Source: Ciceribacter sichuanensis (lineage in GTDB: Bacteria > Pseudomonadota > Alphaproteobacteria > Rhizobiales > Rhizobiaceae). Taken from it: 64,000 bases of DNA. Each line of letters starts with the position of its first letter. The first letter of the stretch is position 1. Both the position numbers and the translations under genes were made by a program. This document shows, piece after piece, positions 38,492 through 47,250 of the stretch. The notes beneath the pieces are model-generated. The model worked only from the letters and a program-made list of their open reading frames with translations. It did not search any database and was not told the DNA's origin. The stretch is taken from the NCBI RefSeq assembly GCF_024055605.1, contig NZ_JAMXLX010000001.1, positions 558,001 to 622,000 of the forward strand. The letters are read 5' to 3'.

Positions 38492-39898
38492 TCAGGCGAA
38501 GGGCACCTTGCCCGGGTTGAAAATCCCCTTCGGGTCGATGGCCTGCTTGATCGTGCGGGCCAGCGCCTGCTTTTGCCGCGAGACATTGCTCTCGTAGCCG
38601 TGGCGTTTCTCGAAGCCGACACCATGCTCGGCGGAGAAGCTGCCGCCAGCTTCCTGCACGCCTGAATAGATCGCATCCTCGACGGCCAGCAGTTCCGCCT
38701 TCGGTAGCGGTCCCTGCTTGATCAGCGTCAGATGCAGGTTGCCGTCGGCGATATGGCCGTAGACATAGGCATCGTAGGTTGGGTCGATGGCTCTCAGCCG
38801 CGCGTGAAGGCCGGCGACATAGGCGTCCAGCCCGGTTGGGGGTACCGAGATGTCGAAGGAGGGCGCATCCGGGATGTCTGCGTAATAGAAGCCGGAATCC
38901 TCCCGGATATCCCAGAACTTCCCCGCTTGGTCGAGCGACTGGGCGATGATCCCGCCCTTGAGGCCGACGGGTTCCCAGAGCATTTCAAGGCCTTCCTCCA
39001 GCACTCCGGTCGCCTGCTCGACAGTCTCGCCCGAAACCTCGATCAGCAAGGCGCCGGCATCGTCTTCCAGCCAGGACAGGTCGAAGTTCTTCAGTTTGGC
39101 ATGGTCGCGAATATAGCGCGGCCACATCATTTCCGCCCCCTCCAGCGCAACGGCCGGCAGCGAGCGGAAATGCCGGATGACGGAGAGTGCCGTCGTCGCA
39201 TCCGATACCCCGATGAAAGCGGTGGCGCGGTGAGGGCGGATGGGCTCCAGCTTAAGCACGACCTTGGTGACGAAGCCGAAGGCGCCTTCGCCTCCGATGA
39301 ACAGGTGCTTGAGATCCGGTCCGGCTGAAACCTTCACCACCCGCGTCATGTCTGAATAGATTTCGCCCGACGGCAGGATCGCCTCCAGCCCGAGAACCTG
39401 ATGGCGCATGACGCCGTTGCGAAAGGCGAGGATGCCGCCGGCATTGGTGGAGACCATGCCGCCGATGGTCGCGGTGCCGCGCGAGCCGAGGTCGATCCCG
39501 GTCGTCAGTCCGTGGGGTGCTACCACCTGCTGCAGCGCCTCGAGAGCCACGCCCGCCTCGACCTCGACCGTCATCTCATCGGCATGAACAGCGAGGATAC
39601 GATTCAGTCGCGAGGAGGAAAGGATCACTTCACCGGCATGGCTGACATTTCCGCCGACGAGGCCGGTGAGGCCGCCCTGCGGTACGATCGCAACGTTGTT
39701 CTCGGCGCACCAACGGACGAACACGGCGGCTGCCTCGCTCGATCCCGGCTGGGCCATGACGCCGGCGGCAAAGTTGTCGGGATGCTCGCCCGGATGGCGT
39801 CCGGCGAGTTCCGAGGGACCGAGAACGACGATCTCAGGATGAAGCCCGGACAGGCGTTCGGCGAGGTCGGCTGGCGAGAGGCGGGGAGCGGCTGGCAT
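38492..39898 (-). CDS. FAD-binding 2-hydroxyacid dehydrogenase (GlcD/D-lactate dehydrogenase type)
   Basis: The 468-residue enzyme has a PCMH-type FAD domain (residues about 40-215; NVAIVPQGGLTGLVGGN and IDLGSRGTATIGGMVSTNAG) and a C-terminal FAD-oxidase_C domain (AYVYGHIADGNLHLTLI, SAEHGVGFEKR) ending GIFNPGKVPF. This pattern fits oxidation of a 2-hydroxy acid such as D-lactate, glycolate or D-2-hydroxyglutarate. The exact substrate is not resolved. ATG at 39898; the frame continues upstream to 40036 without support. It is divergent from corA. Confidence 0.9.
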   Translation of the reverse strand: MPAAPRLSPADLAERLSGLHPEIVVLGPSELAGRHPGEHPDNFAAGVMAQPGSSEAAAVFVRWCAENNVAIVPQGGLTGLVGGNVSHAGEVILSSSRLNRILAVHADEMTVEVEAGVALEALQQVVAPHGLTTGIDLGSRGTATIGGMVSTNAGGILAFRNGVMRHQVLGLEAILPSGEIYSDMTRVVKVSAGPDLKHLFIGGEGAFGFVTKVVLKLEPIRPHRATAFIGVSDATTALSVIRHFRSLPAVALEGAEMMWPRYIRDHAKLKNFDLSWLEDDAGALLIEVSGETVEQATGVLEEGLEMLWEPVGLKGGIIAQSLDQAGKFWDIREDSGFYYADIPDAPSFDISVPPTGLDAYVAGLHARLRAIDPTYDAYVYGHIADGNLHLTLIKQGPLPKAELLAVEDAIYSGVQEAGGSFSAEHGVGFEKRHGYESNVSRQKQALARTIKQAIDPKGIFNPGKVPFA

Positions 39899-40232
39899 GG
39901 CGGCGGAATCCGGATGATTGGCCTCCCGATGCAGAGAGGCGAGCTGTCCCGATTGCCATGCACCCGGGAGGCTTTTTTGGCAAGCACGGGCACGCGCCGT
40001 CCCGCAAGCTGGCCCGCCTTCCTTAAACTTTCGCAATGCGGCATTTTGGGCTTGATCCCGGCGCGATTTGGGATCATCTGATTTGCGTCGCGACAGGATC
40101 GCGTCTCAATCCAAGGTTACCGTAATGGATCCTTCCAGTCGAAGTTCGAACCAAGTCCGCCGTCCCGTCCGGTAACAGGTCCGTTCTTCGCGCCTGCTCC
40201 GGATGGCTGAAAAGCCCTGAAGGAGCATGTCC
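39899..40232. other. Divergent spacer between FAD oxidase and corA-like genes
   Basis: These 334 bases hold no recognised gene, repeat or RNA. Promoters for both neighbours are expected. I did not see a Mg2+ riboswitch-like fold, but cannot exclude one by eye. Confidence 0.35.
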
Positions 40233-41240
40233 ATGCTGCGCATTTATCTTCGCGAAGCAGAACGCCTTGTTCTGCGCAATGATTCCGAAATCGCTTCCGC
40301 TGAAAACGCCGTCCCCGAGGTTGCCGCTCCGGTCCTCTGGTATGACCTTGTAAGCCCGACCTCGGCCGAAAGCCGGCATGTCGAGCAGGCCCTCCAGCTT
40401 TCCATCCCGACCCGCGACGAGATGGAGGAAATCGAGCTTTCCGCCCGCCTTTATCAGGAGGATGGCGCCGAGTTCATGACGCTGACGGCGCTGACCAATC
40501 TCGACAGCGGTGAGCCGATGAAGACCCCGGTCACCTTCATTCTCAAGGGCACGACGCTGGTTACGGTTCGCTACGCCGACCCCAAGCCCTTTCTCGCCTT
40601 CGTTCACCGTGCCTTGCGCGTCAATGCCCAGGCCTATAGCTGCGGCGAGGAGGTCATGATCGGCATCATCGAGTCGATCGTTGACCGGATGGCGGACGTG
40701 CTGGAGCGCATCGGCAACGAGATCGACGGCATTTCGCGCGAGGTGTTCCGCAGCAAGGCGACGCCTTCCACGAAAAAGACCCAGGATCTGCAGTCGCTGA
40801 TCGAACAGCTTGGGCAGAAGGGCGACTTCCTCAGCGGTGTGCGCGAAAGCCTCGTCAGCATCTCGCGACTGGTCGCCTATCATGCTGCGCTGGAGACGCC
40901 GCAGCGCAAGCCGAGCAAGGAAGTCCGCCAGCGGGTGAAGATGGTTCAGCGTGACGCGTCGTCTCTCGGCGATCATGCGGCTTTCCTGTCCGGCAAGGTC
41001 AATTTCCTGCTGGATGCCACACTCGGCCTTATCAATCTCGAGCAGAACCAGATCATCAAGATCTTCACGGTGGCCTCGGTCGTCTTCCTGCCACCGACGC
41101 TGGTCGCCTCGGTCTATGGCATGAATTTTGAATCCATGCCGGAGCTGCGCTGGGACATCGGCTACCCCTGGGCAATGATGCTGATGGTGGCATCGGCCGC
41201 CCTGCCGTTCCTCTATTTCAAGCGGCGTGGCTGGCTGTAA
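40233..41240 (+). CDS. CorA-like divalent cation transporter
   Basis: The 335-residue protein has a large cytoplasmic N-domain (1-270) and two C-terminal membrane helices with the selectivity motif YGMNFE between them (about residue 292). It would form a pentameric channel for Mg2+ or Co2+/Ni2+. The last residues FKRRGWL are cytoplasmic. An AGGAG ribosome site at 40221-40225 sits 7 bases before the ATG at 40233, so I prefer that over the ATG at 40227. Confidence 0.92.
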   Translation: MLRIYLREAERLVLRNDSEIASAENAVPEVAAPVLWYDLVSPTSAESRHVEQALQLSIPTRDEMEEIELSARLYQEDGAEFMTLTALTNLDSGEPMKTPVTFILKGTTLVTVRYADPKPFLAFVHRALRVNAQAYSCGEEVMIGIIESIVDRMADVLERIGNEIDGISREVFRSKATPSTKKTQDLQSLIEQLGQKGDFLSGVRESLVSISRLVAYHAALETPQRKPSKEVRQRVKMVQRDASSLGDHAAFLSGKVNFLLDATLGLINLEQNQIIKIFTVASVVFLPPTLVASVYGMNFESMPELRWDIGYPWAMMLMVASAALPFLYFKRRGWL

Positions 41241-41389
41241 GGTCTTGCCCGACAGGGCATCAGGGAAGGGGGCAAGGAATGCGCGCCCCTTTCCATCGCC
41301 GCTCTCATTTTCCGTTTCTGACATGGTTCACAGGCGCACTCGGCGCTCAACCCCCAATGCAGCGCGTCAGGATGGCGCAGCGCCTTTAA

Positions 41390-41406
41390 TTGACGTGAAC
41401 GTAAAC
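41390..41406 (+). promoter_or_regulatory. Candidate LiuR-type operator upstream of etfQO
   Basis: ttgacgtgaacgtaaac is an imperfect palindrome with half-sites TTGACGT and ACGTAAA, like the TTKACGT-type sites described for the MerR-family regulator LiuR that controls branched-chain amino acid and acyl-CoA catabolism, to which ETF-QO belongs. It lies about 135 bases before the etfQO start; the surrounding 41241-41540 spacer holds no other feature. Confidence 0.5.
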
Positions 41407-41540
41407 GGTAGATATTCTGATTGGGAATGATCCCAGACCATAATTTCGAGCCAGAGCTTGTCGCATCCCGGCTCGACAAGCCGCTTGTGTTTTGACAATG
41501 AAGAAGCCGAAAAAAGGGGATCGGTTAAGCGGAGAGGATG

Positions 41541-43205
41541 ATGAGCGAAGAAATGGAACTGCCCGAACGCGAAAGCATGGAATTCGACGTCGTGATTGTC
41601 GGGGGAGGGCCTGCCGGTCTTTCGGCGGCTATCCGGCTTAAGCAGGTCAATCCCGACCTTTCCGTCGTCGTGCTGGAAAAGGGCGCCGAAGTCGGAGCCC
41701 ATATTCTCTCGGGCGCGGTCGTTGACCCTGTTGGCATCGACAGGCTGCTGCCGGACTGGCGTGACGAGGCGGATCATCCATTCAAGACGCCTGTTACCGA
41801 CGACCACTTCCTGTTCCTCGGCCCGGCCGGCTCCATCCGTCTTCCGAACTTCGCCATGCCGCCGCTGATGAACAATCACGGCAACTACATCGTCTCGCTC
41901 GGCAATGTCTGTCGTTGGCTGGCGACCCATGCGGAAGCCTTGGGCGTCGAGATCTATCCGGGCTTTGCCGCGACCGAAGTGCTCTACAACGACGAGGGCG
42001 CTGTGATCGGGGTTGCGACCGGCGACATGGGCATCGAGAAGAACGGCGAGCCCGGCCCGAACTACACGCGCGGCATGGCGCTCATCGGCAAGTACGTGCT
42101 GATCGGCGAGGGCGTGCGCGGTTCGCTCGCCAAGCAGCTCATCGCCAAGTTCGATCTCTCGAAGGATCGCGAGCCGCAGAAGTTCGGCATCGGTCTCAAG
42201 GAACTCTGGCAGGTCAAGCCGGAAAACCACAAGCCCGGCCTTGTGCAGCACTCCTTCGGCTGGCCGCTCGGCATGAAGACTGGCGGCGGCTCCTTCCTCT
42301 ATCACCTTGAGGACAATCTCGTAGCCGTCGGCTTCGTCGTCCACCTGAACTACAAGAACCCTTATCTCTTCCCCTTCGAGGAATTCCAGCGGTTCAAGAC
42401 CCACCCGACCATCGCTCCGACCTTCGAAGGGGCCAAGCGCCTGTCCTACGGCGCCCGTGCGATCACCGAGGGCGGCTACCAGTCGGTGCCGAAGCTCTCT
42501 TTCCCGGGCGGCGCGCTGATCGGCTGCTCGGCCGGCTTCGTCAACGTGCCGCGCATCAAGGGTTCGCACAACGCCGTGCTCTCCGGCATGCTGGCTGCGG
42601 AAAAGATCGCCGAGGCGATCGCTGCCGGCCGCGCCAATGACGAGCCGGTCGAGATCGAGAACGAATGGCGTTCGACCGATATCGGCACGGACCTGAAGCG
42701 CGTTCGCAACGTCAAGCCGCTGTGGTCGAAGTTCGGCACGGCAATCGGCGTGGCGCTCGGCGGTCTCGACATGTGGACCAACCAGCTCTTCGGCTTCTCT
42801 TTCTTCGGTACGCTGGGCCACGGCAAGACCGACGCCCAGTCGCTGGAACCGGCGTCCAGGCACAAGCCGATCGCATATCCGAAGCCGGACGGCGTTCTCA
42901 CCTTCGACCGCCTGTCCTCGGTCTTCCTGTCGAATACCAATCATGAGGAAGACCAGCCGGTCCATCTTCAGGTGAAGGACATCGCCCTGCAGAAGTTGTC
43001 CGAACTCGGCATCTTTGCCGGACCGTCGACACGCTACTGTCCGGCGGGCGTCTATGAATGGGTGGAGAAGGACGGCGAGATGAACTACGTCATCAACGCC
43101 CAGAACTGCGTCCACTGCAAGACCTGCGATATCAAGGACCCCAACCAGAACATCAACTGGGTACCGCCGCAAGGCGGCGAGGGCCCTGTTTATCCGAACA
43201 TGTGA
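41541..43205 (+). CDS. Electron-transfer flavoprotein:ubiquinone oxidoreductase
   Basis: ETF-QO takes electrons from ETF, reduced by acyl-CoA and amine dehydrogenases, to ubiquinone in the inner membrane. The 554-residue protein has an FAD loop (DVVIVGGGPAGLSAAIRLKQ, residues about 15-34), a middle domain, and the C-terminal 4Fe-4S ferredoxin-like domain with CPAGVYEW and NCVHCKTCDIKDPNQNINW, giving the four cluster Cys. The last residues are EGPVYPNM. GGAGAGG precedes ATGATG; the second ATG (41541) is preferred on spacing. It may be controlled by the LiuR-like site at 41390. Confidence 0.96.
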   Translation: MSEEMELPERESMEFDVVIVGGGPAGLSAAIRLKQVNPDLSVVVLEKGAEVGAHILSGAVVDPVGIDRLLPDWRDEADHPFKTPVTDDHFLFLGPAGSIRLPNFAMPPLMNNHGNYIVSLGNVCRWLATHAEALGVEIYPGFAATEVLYNDEGAVIGVATGDMGIEKNGEPGPNYTRGMALIGKYVLIGEGVRGSLAKQLIAKFDLSKDREPQKFGIGLKELWQVKPENHKPGLVQHSFGWPLGMKTGGGSFLYHLEDNLVAVGFVVHLNYKNPYLFPFEEFQRFKTHPTIAPTFEGAKRLSYGARAITEGGYQSVPKLSFPGGALIGCSAGFVNVPRIKGSHNAVLSGMLAAEKIAEAIAAGRANDEPVEIENEWRSTDIGTDLKRVRNVKPLWSKFGTAIGVALGGLDMWTNQLFGFSFFGTLGHGKTDAQSLEPASRHKPIAYPKPDGVLTFDRLSSVFLSNTNHEEDQPVHLQVKDIALQKLSELGIFAGPSTRYCPAGVYEWVEKDGEMNYVINAQNCVHCKTCDIKDPNQNINWVPPQGGEGPVYPNM

Positions 43206-43268
43206 TAGTTCAATTCCCGGACCGACAAGCCAAGGTCTTGGGCTCGCAAGGTTCCATCGTAAAGTGAC

Positions 43269-43310
43269 CGAGCACCTGACGTCCCGCCGGACGTCAGGTG
43301 CTCGTGTTTT
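43269..43310 (+). terminator. Strong terminator after etfQO
   Basis: A perfect 16-bp stem (43269-43284 with 43289-43304, loop cgcc) is followed by tgtttt. Confidence 0.9.
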
Positions 43311-43472
43311 GGGCTCAGGGTATGGTTCGCGCTCGCTCCGAGCTCCATACGTTTCTGTTTATACATATCAATGTTAATATAAATTGATGGATTAATATAC
43401 GATCCATCCGACGAGATCGCAGGGCGATCCATCGGCGTAATCTTACACCCGAAACTTTGGAGGATTGAGCGG

Positions 43473-43964
43473 ATGTCACGGAAATCGATGACCTTTGTTA
43501 CTCTGTCCCTTGCTGCCGCCCTCGTGGCAAGTGTCGCCGAAGCGCAGCCGTATGGCTTTGGCGGGGGCCCCGGTTGGGGCCGTGGTGGCATGATGATGAA
43601 CGCACCCGGTCGTGGCCGGTTCCCGATCATCGACGCAGATGAAAATGGCGTTATCAGCGCGGAGGAGGCTGCCTCGGCGGCAGAGGATGTGTTCGCCGCA
43701 ATGGATTCTGACGATAACGCCGAACTGACGATGGAAGAATACATGGCTGTCCGCATGGGGCCACAGGATGGCTGGAACAAGAGCCGTCAGGCTGAGCGGG
43801 AAAAGCAAAAGAGTGACCGCTTCGGCACCATGGACGTGGACAAGAGCGATAGCGTTTCCCAGGCCGAGTTCATTGCCAATGCCAAGGCTCGCTTCGAGGC
43901 CGCTGATAGTGACAAGGATGGCAAGGTCACTCCGTGGGAGTGGCGTAGCCAGCAGTGGAACTAG
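43473..43964 (+). CDS. EF-hand calcium-binding protein, secreted
   Basis: The 163-residue product has a signal peptide (MTFVTLSLAAALVASVAEAQ) and a Gly/Met-rich stretch (GGGPGWGRGGMMMNAPGRG). Four EF-hand-like loops follow: DADENGVISAEEA, DSDDNAELTMEEY, DVDKSDSVSQAEF and DSDKDGKVTPWEW, with the DxDxDG/S pattern and terminal Glu. It should be a periplasmic calcium-binding protein. A GGAGG site lies 8 bases before the ATG. It stands between etfQO and a decayed copy of the etfQO end (44010-44143), suggesting that it arrived or was moved there. Confidence 0.87.
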   Translation: MSRKSMTFVTLSLAAALVASVAEAQPYGFGGGPGWGRGGMMMNAPGRGRFPIIDADENGVISAEEAASAAEDVFAAMDSDDNAELTMEEYMAVRMGPQDGWNKSRQAEREKQKSDRFGTMDVDKSDSVSQAEFIANAKARFEAADSDKDGKVTPWEWRSQQWN

Positions 43965-44009
43965 CCGTTGCGGCGCAATTCGAGTCCGGCCAGCATCAAT
44001 GAAAGGCCC

Positions 44010-44143
44010 GAGAGGGACGGCGAGTTGAACCATGTCGTCAACGCTTGGAACTGCGGCAAGACCTACGACATCAAGGCCTCGAATCAGGACATTAACTGGG
44101 CGCCGCCACAAAGCGGCTAGGCCCGGTTTATCCGAACATGTAA
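44010..44143 (+). pseudogene. Decayed duplicate of the etfQO 3' end
   Basis: Read in one frame, this stretch gives ERDGELNHVVNAWNCGKTYD and then IKASNQDINWAPPQSG before a stop. It is a clear relative of the etfQO terminus (KDGEMNYVINAQNCVHCKTC, DIKDPNQNINWVPPQGGEGP), and the bases tttatccgaacatgt at the very end are identical. Two cluster cysteines are lost, one codon-sized gap is present, and a stop interrupts before the true end. It lies 810 bases past the intact gene, on the same strand, with the EF-hand gene between. It cannot make ETF-QO. Confidence 0.85.
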
Positions 44144-44329
44144 TGGCCGGCAGGCGGGCCGCCCGGACCGCCTGTCCGTGATTGTCGGGCAAGAGCCGGT
44201 CGCCGGTTGGGCGGTTCTCTCGATTTTGATCGCTTGCCTCGATTTCCCTGTTTTAATGGCGCCGCAGTTTTCCTAGATAAATAGGCATGACAGCGCGGTG
44301 TCGCGCTTCGGTGCTGGTTGCGGAGCGAA

Positions 44330-45079
44330 ATGATGACGATCCTTTTGGGCGGGCGATTGCCGACGGGACAGGCTACAGCTTTGGCAGCGGCAACGCTGCT
44401 GTTTTCGATTGCGTCTTCAACTGGCAGCGCAATGGCCGGTGATTGCCGAAGTTACGCCCAGCAGGGTATCGACTGGAGCGGTTGCAAGAAGTCGATGCTG
44501 ATCATCACGGAAAGCGAACTCGACGGCGCCAATCTCACCAAGACCGATTTCTCCTTCACCGACCTGCGTGGCTCCTCGATGAAATCGGCCAACCTCGAGA
44601 AGGGCAAGATGGTCCGGGCGTCCTTCGTCGCGGCCAAGTTGGAAGGCGCCAACTTCAACAAGGTCGAGGCCTACAGAAGCAATTTCGCCCGCAGCACCGC
44701 CGACCGCGCCACATTCGTCAATGCCGAGGTCCAGCGTGCCGATTTCCGCGAGGCGCAACTTGCAGGCAGCGATTTCACCAAGGCTGAACTCGGCCGGGCG
44801 GATTTCCGCGGGGCGACGATCACAGGTAGCCGCTTCACCATGGCCAATCTGGCGCGTGCACGCCTGAACGATGCGGTCTTCACCGGCCCGCTCGATTTCC
44901 GCAACGCCTTCCTGTTGCTGACCCGTATCGAGGGCCTCGATCTTTCCTCGGCCACCGGGCTGGAACAGGAGCAGATCGACCTGGCCTGCGGCGACGCCTC
45001 CACGCGCCTGCCGCCCGGACTGGTCCCTCCCGCAGGCTGGCCATGCGCCGACGATCCGGACGATAGCAGCGATCCCTGA
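44330..45079 (+). CDS. Secreted pentapeptide-repeat protein
   Basis: The 249-residue protein has a signal peptide ending near GSAMAGDC. The body (about 55-200) consists of A(D/N)LXX pentapeptide units, for example DGANLTKTDFSFTDLRGSS, EGANFNKVEAYRSNF and RADFREAQLAGSDFTKAE, which should form a right-handed quadrilateral beta-helix. The C-terminus is acidic (DDPDDSSDP). The role in the periplasm is unknown. ATG 44330 follows a CGGAG site; a TTG at 44318 is less likely. Confidence 0.87.
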   Translation: MMTILLGGRLPTGQATALAAATLLFSIASSTGSAMAGDCRSYAQQGIDWSGCKKSMLIITESELDGANLTKTDFSFTDLRGSSMKSANLEKGKMVRASFVAAKLEGANFNKVEAYRSNFARSTADRATFVNAEVQRADFREAQLAGSDFTKAELGRADFRGATITGSRFTMANLARARLNDAVFTGPLDFRNAFLLLTRIEGLDLSSATGLEQEQIDLACGDASTRLPPGLVPPAGWPCADDPDDSSDP

Positions 45080-45226
45080 GCGGCGCCGGACCTCGCTCGA
45101 CACCTGCCGCGCGGCTGTTTGGCGCTGCCGGCCTGACTTTGCGCAGGCGTCACGAAATGCCTTGAAAAATCCCGGCCAAAGCGGCAGTTTGCGCCACCTT
45201 AGAGATCAGTTGAAAGATCACCATCC

Positions 45227-46333
45227 ATGCAAGCCGAAACGCCCCGCCTTATCTTCGATATCAAGCCGAATACCAATCCGATGCCCGAAGCCGACCGTCT
45301 GAAGGCGTTCGAAAATCTCGGCTTCGGTACGCTCTTCTCCGACCACATGGCGGTGATCCGCTGGAGCGAAGGCAAGGGCTGGCATTCCGCAGAGGTGACG
45401 GCGCGCGCGCCGTTCCCGATCGATCCGGCGTCCAGCGTTCTGCACTACGCTCAGGAAATCTTTGAGGGCATGAAGGCCTATCGCACCTCCGATGGCCGCG
45501 CGGTCCTGTTCCGCCCCGAGGATAATGCCCACCGTTTCAACGAATCCGCCCGTCGCATGGCCATGCCGGAACTCCCGGAAGAGGCCTTCATCGAGGCCGT
45601 CGAAAAGCTGGTTCGGCTCGATGCCAAGTGGATCCCGCAGGGCGAGGGCGCGAGCCTTTATCTGCGCCCCTTCATGTTCGCCAGCGAGAACTTCCTCGGT
45701 GTGCGTCCGTCGAAGGAATACATCTTCTGCGTCATCGCCTCGCCGGTCGGTCCCTACTTCAAGGGCGGCGCCAAGCCGGTCAGCATCTGGGTTTCCGAAC
45801 ATTATACGCGTGCGGCTCCCGGCGGAACCGGCGCTGCGAAGTGCGGCGGCAACTATGCGGCCAGCCTCGTTGCGCAGGCCGAAGCCTATGCCAAGGGCTG
45901 CGATCAGGTCGTCTTCCTCGATGCTGCCGAGCATAAATGGGTCGAGGAACTCGGCGGTATGAACGTCTTCTTCGTCTTCGAGGATGGCTCCATCGTCACC
46001 CCGCCGCTCGGCGGTACGATCCTGCCGGGCATCACCCGCAAGTCGCTGATCTCGCTTGCCCGCGAGGAAGGCGTTACCGTTCATGAGAAGCCCTATTCCT
46101 TCGAGGAATGGAAGGCCGATGTCGCCAGCGGCAAGCTCAAGGAAGCCTTTGCCTGCGGCACTGCCGCCGTGGTCGCGGCCATCGGTACCGTCAAGTATCC
46201 GGAAGGCGAATTCCAGATCGGCGGCGGCCAGAACGGCCCCGTCACGACCAAGCTTCGCGATGCGCTCGTCGGCATCCAGCGCGGCCAGAGCAATGACCGG
46301 CATGGCTGGCTCCATGCCATCGACGGTATCTGA
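45227..46333 (+). CDS. ilvE: Branched-chain amino acid aminotransferase
   Basis: IlvE makes and breaks leucine, isoleucine and valine by transfer of the amino group to 2-oxoglutarate, using PLP. The 368-residue fold-type IV enzyme shows HYAQEIFEGMKAYR, GEGASLYLRPFMFASE, the segment GGNYAASLVAQAEAYAKGC with the catalytic Lys region in DAAEHKWVEELGGMN, and a C-terminal GTAAVVAAIG loop. The length fits the group I (long) IlvE. A good terminator follows at 46360. Confidence 0.95.
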   Translation: MQAETPRLIFDIKPNTNPMPEADRLKAFENLGFGTLFSDHMAVIRWSEGKGWHSAEVTARAPFPIDPASSVLHYAQEIFEGMKAYRTSDGRAVLFRPEDNAHRFNESARRMAMPELPEEAFIEAVEKLVRLDAKWIPQGEGASLYLRPFMFASENFLGVRPSKEYIFCVIASPVGPYFKGGAKPVSIWVSEHYTRAAPGGTGAAKCGGNYAASLVAQAEAYAKGCDQVVFLDAAEHKWVEELGGMNVFFVFEDGSIVTPPLGGTILPGITRKSLISLAREEGVTVHEKPYSFEEWKADVASGKLKEAFACGTAAVVAAIGTVKYPEGEFQIGGGQNGPVTTKLRDALVGIQRGQSNDRHGWLHAIDGI

Positions 46334-46359
46334 GATCGCCGTCCTATCCCGCTTGATTG

Positions 46360-46388
46360 AGGCCCGTTATTCCGACGGGCCTTTTTTC
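46360..46388 (+). terminator. Rho-independent terminator of ilvE
   Basis: aggcccgt (46360-46367) pairs with acgggcct (46375-46382), followed by a run of T. It overlaps the last codons of the converging AraC gene. Confidence 0.88.
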
Positions 46389-47155
46389 TGGCTGCTGCGC
46401 ATCTGCGAGGGGCTTGTCCCGGTCAGTCGCCGGAACATGGCGATGAAGGCCGAGGCATTGCCATAACCCAGCCGGTGCGACACCGATTGCACACTGTGCC
46501 CCTCTTCCAGCAGCGAAAGCGCCGTGACCAGCTTCAGCCGCTGTCGCCAGTCGTTGAAGGGCATGCCTAGAAGATCCTGCGCGCGGCGGGCAAGCGTGCG
46601 TTCCGTCGTGCCGGCGAAGCGTGCCCATTCCGATGCCGACCGCTTGTCGCCGGGATCGTCCTGCAGCGCCTGCAATACCGGAGCGAGAAGCGGATCGTCG
46701 GTCGATGGCAGGTAGTGCAGGACGCGCGGCGCGGATCGCACCTGATCGACGATCACCATGGCAAGCCGCAGGTCTGCATCGCTTTGCGGATGTCGAACGC
46801 CACGCGCATCGAAGTCCGCGAAAATGGCCTTCAGTAGGGGGCTGAGAGCCAGGGTGCAGGGCTCCGCCGGCAAGTCCGCGCAGAGCGCCGCTTCGATATA
46901 GGCCGTGGCATAGCGGATATCGTGACGATTGACGGCCTCATGGCGGAAGCCCGGCGGAATCCAGATCGCATAATGGGGTGGCGAGAGAAACGGGATGCCT
47001 TCGATGGTGATTTCCGAGACGCCTTCCAGCGCGTAGTTCAGTTCTGCCCAAGGCTGACGGCGCGGAGGGAAAAAGGTTCCCGCGCGATAGTATTCCGTGC
47101 GCAGGAAGACCGGCTGCGGCGGTTCTCCATCGATATGGCCATACTGGACGGGCAT
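46367..47155 (-). CDS. AraC-family transcriptional regulator
   Basis: The 262-residue protein has an N-terminal cupin-like sensing domain (about 1-150; FPPRRQPWAELNYALEGVSE, PHYAIWIPPGFRHEAV) and a C-terminal AraC DNA-binding domain (SEWARFAGTTERTLARRAQ, HRLGYGNASAFIAMFRRLTG). GAGGAG lies 7 bases before ATG 47155. The adjacent divergent gene is a DMT-type exporter, its likely target. The inducing ligand is unknown. Confidence 0.9.
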   Translation of the reverse strand: MPVQYGHIDGEPPQPVFLRTEYYRAGTFFPPRRQPWAELNYALEGVSEITIEGIPFLSPPHYAIWIPPGFRHEAVNRHDIRYATAYIEAALCADLPAEPCTLALSPLLKAIFADFDARGVRHPQSDADLRLAMVIVDQVRSAPRVLHYLPSTDDPLLAPVLQALQDDPGDKRSASEWARFAGTTERTLARRAQDLLGMPFNDWRQRLKLVTALSLLEEGHSVQSVSHRLGYGNASAFIAMFRRLTGTSPSQMRSSQKKGPSE

Positions 47156-47250
47156 GGCGTCTCCTCGCAATTGATTGTCTGATATTCGTTATATTGCGAG
47201 ATTTGGACATTTGCTAGAGAAGGCCGAACGGAAGAATGCGAGGCGCGGTC

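Noticed and set aside
41367-43172. 601-codon minus-strand frame opposite etfQO
   Set aside because: Antisense shadow of a certain ETF-QO gene.
43206-43268. Possible target-site duplication around the EF-hand gene
   Set aside because: Only short shared words (cccggaccg) are seen beyond the etfQO remnant; no clear attachment site or integrase gene.
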